In this document: positions 6,285 through 6,748 of the stretch, in pieces | Layout of the letters: each line of letters opens with the position of its first letter | How positions within the stretch are numbered: position 1 is the stretch's first letter | Assembly: GCA_007280145.1 (NCBI GenBank) | Contig: QYPU01000026.1 | Coordinates: 1-6,748, forward strand | From: Dehalococcoidia bacterium | GTDB taxonomy: Bacteria; Chloroflexota; Dehalococcoidia; GIF9; UBA5629 | Reading direction: 5' to 3' | DNA length: 6,748 bases | The notes under the pieces: model-generated | Seen by the model: the letters and a program-made list of their open reading frames with translations, nothing else | Told to the model about the DNA's origin: nothing | Databases searched by the model: none | Made by a program: the position numbers and the translations under genes

Positions 6285-6355
6285 AGTGCTGCCCCCTCCT
6301 TTGTTAAAATTAACCTCCAGTATTGTTCACCCAGAAGAAAGTTCACTTTTCTCAT
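6281..6355 (-). CDS. 24-residue leader-like ORF overlapping the first dehalogenase
   Basis: The ATG at 6355 follows a good ribosome site (GAGGAG, 6 nt spacing). The frame runs 24 codons and ends in a TGA that overlaps the dehalogenase GTG as GTGA. The peptide begins MRKVNFLLGEQYW and ends TKEGAAL. It has no run of a single amino acid of the kind used in attenuation leaders and no clear signal peptide. The dehalogenase ribosome site lies within its last codons, so ribosomes translating the ORF would pass over and could reopen that site. A role as a coupling leader is inferred from the layout; I recognise no homologue. Confidence 0.5.
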   Translation of the reverse strand: MRKVNFLLGEQYWRLILTKEGAAL

Positions 6356-6370
6356 TGCTAGCTCCTCGCC

Positions 6371-6386
6371 AGGGTTGTCTAACCCT
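6371..6386. repeat. Short inverted repeat before the leader ORF
   Basis: AGGGTT (6371-6376) and AACCCT (6381-6386) are perfect complements around a 4-nt loop. The hairpin lies 3 nt upstream of the leader ORF's GAGGAG site in the predicted 5' untranslated region. It has no T-tail in either direction, so it is not a good terminator; a minor RNA structure or protein site is possible. Confidence 0.3.
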
Positions 6387-6474
6387 AATCTGCTCAGCCC
6401 GGGTCACTCACAAATAGAACACAGCTTGGCATAGCCCGCACTGTCTCAACCAAGCATGCAAAGAAATTCCAGAT

Positions 6475-6748
6475 TCAGCCCTGTTTTTCCTCCTCTTTCA
6501 GCAGGTCACTGAATACCTGGGTATGATATACTTCGTGGTCCTTTATACGGGTGAGCAGCTTCTTCAGGCCAGGGTCTGTAACCTCTTTGGCATCACGGTC
6601 ATATTTTGCAGCTACTTTCTTCTCGATTTCAATGTCGGCTCGGAGCATATCGGCTGTCCTGGTTGACCGGTCAATCGCAGTATGCTCGATTCTGGGGCTG
6701 CCTCCACCATCAACCATTTCCTCAGCCAGCCAGCCAAGGTGCTGCATC
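6475..6748 (-). CDS. Ferritin-like diiron protein (bacterioferritin/rubrerythrin type), C-terminal part
   Basis: The frame is open through the window edge, so only the last ~90 residues are seen; the methionine at 6747 is probably internal. Visible motifs are MQHLGWLAEEMV, resembling the helix-2 E-x-x-H iron-ligand region of bacterioferritins, a helix with DIEIEKKVAAKYD, and a final helix with KDHEVYH, whose E and H fit the D/E-x-x-H ligand pair. The tail KEEEKQG is charged. Such proteins bind a diiron centre and store iron or remove peroxide or oxygen. The C-terminal rubredoxin domain found in classical rubrerythrin is absent. About 190 nt separate it from the dehalogenase unit, with no clear terminator. 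The sub-family cannot be fixed without the N-terminal half. Confidence 0.75.
   Translation of the reverse strand, partial: MQHLGWLAEEMVDGGGSPRIEHTAIDRSTRTADMLRADIEIEKKVAAKYDRDAKEVTDPGLKKLLTRIKDHEVYHTQVFSDLLKEEEKQG

Noticed and set aside
6386..6415. TTGTGA / GATTAG pair upstream of the leader ORF as a promoter
   Set aside because: Spacing is 17 nt, but the two hexamers match consensus at only about four and three of six positions, too little to report as a feature.
6422..6455. CCAAGC/GCTTGG-type inverted repeat after the ferritin-like gene
   Set aside because: The stem is 6 bp with a loop of about 20 nt and no T-run, so it is not convincing as a terminator.

Overview
This 6.7 kb bacterial window has two plus-strand genes on the left (about 270-2402) and a longer minus-strand block on the right (6748 down to about 2510). 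Strong AAGGAGG-type Shine-Dalgarno sites, a 4-hydroxybutyryl-CoA-dehydratase-family protein with all its Fe-S ligands, a ferritin-like protein and the remnant of an NDP-forming acyl-CoA synthetase suggest an anaerobic or microaerophilic bacterium. Chloroflexota or Desulfobacterota-like lineages would fit, but the lineage is a guess because no phylogenetic marker is present.

Plus strand: a small four-helix membrane protein (270-713), then a weak hairpin/T-run and a perfect 7-bp inverted repeat, then a 509-residue flavin/[4Fe-4S] dehydratase-family enzyme (873-2402). The enzyme keeps the cluster ligands but appears to have lost or changed acid residues that matter in the characterised enzyme. 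A GC-rich hairpin at 2423-2448 separates it from the convergent minus-strand genes.

Minus strand, in transcription order: the C-terminal part of a ferritin-like diiron protein (cut by the window edge); a 24-codon ORF overlapping the next start by GTGA; a haloalkane dehalogenase-like hydrolase with an HLD-III-type catalytic pentad (6284-5355); a second, HLD-I (DhlA)-type dehalogenase with an N-terminal extension of about 133 residues, whose best start is an ATA overlapping the previous stop (ATAA); a 67-codon C-terminal stub of an NDP-forming acyl-CoA synthetase; a single-lobed PurL/FGAM-synthase-like protein with an unusual cysteine cluster; and a tightly coupled 42-codon ORF that resembles only the N-terminus of a PurM-like protein.

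The clearest functional unit is the leader ORF plus the two dehalogenases. They are linked by two 4-nt overlaps, so they are probably co-translated and may act on halogenated or similar small substrates. The rest looks like accessory genome under reshuffling: two gene stubs flank the PurL-like gene, and one start codon appears mutated. I saw no tRNA, rRNA, CRISPR array or transposase.
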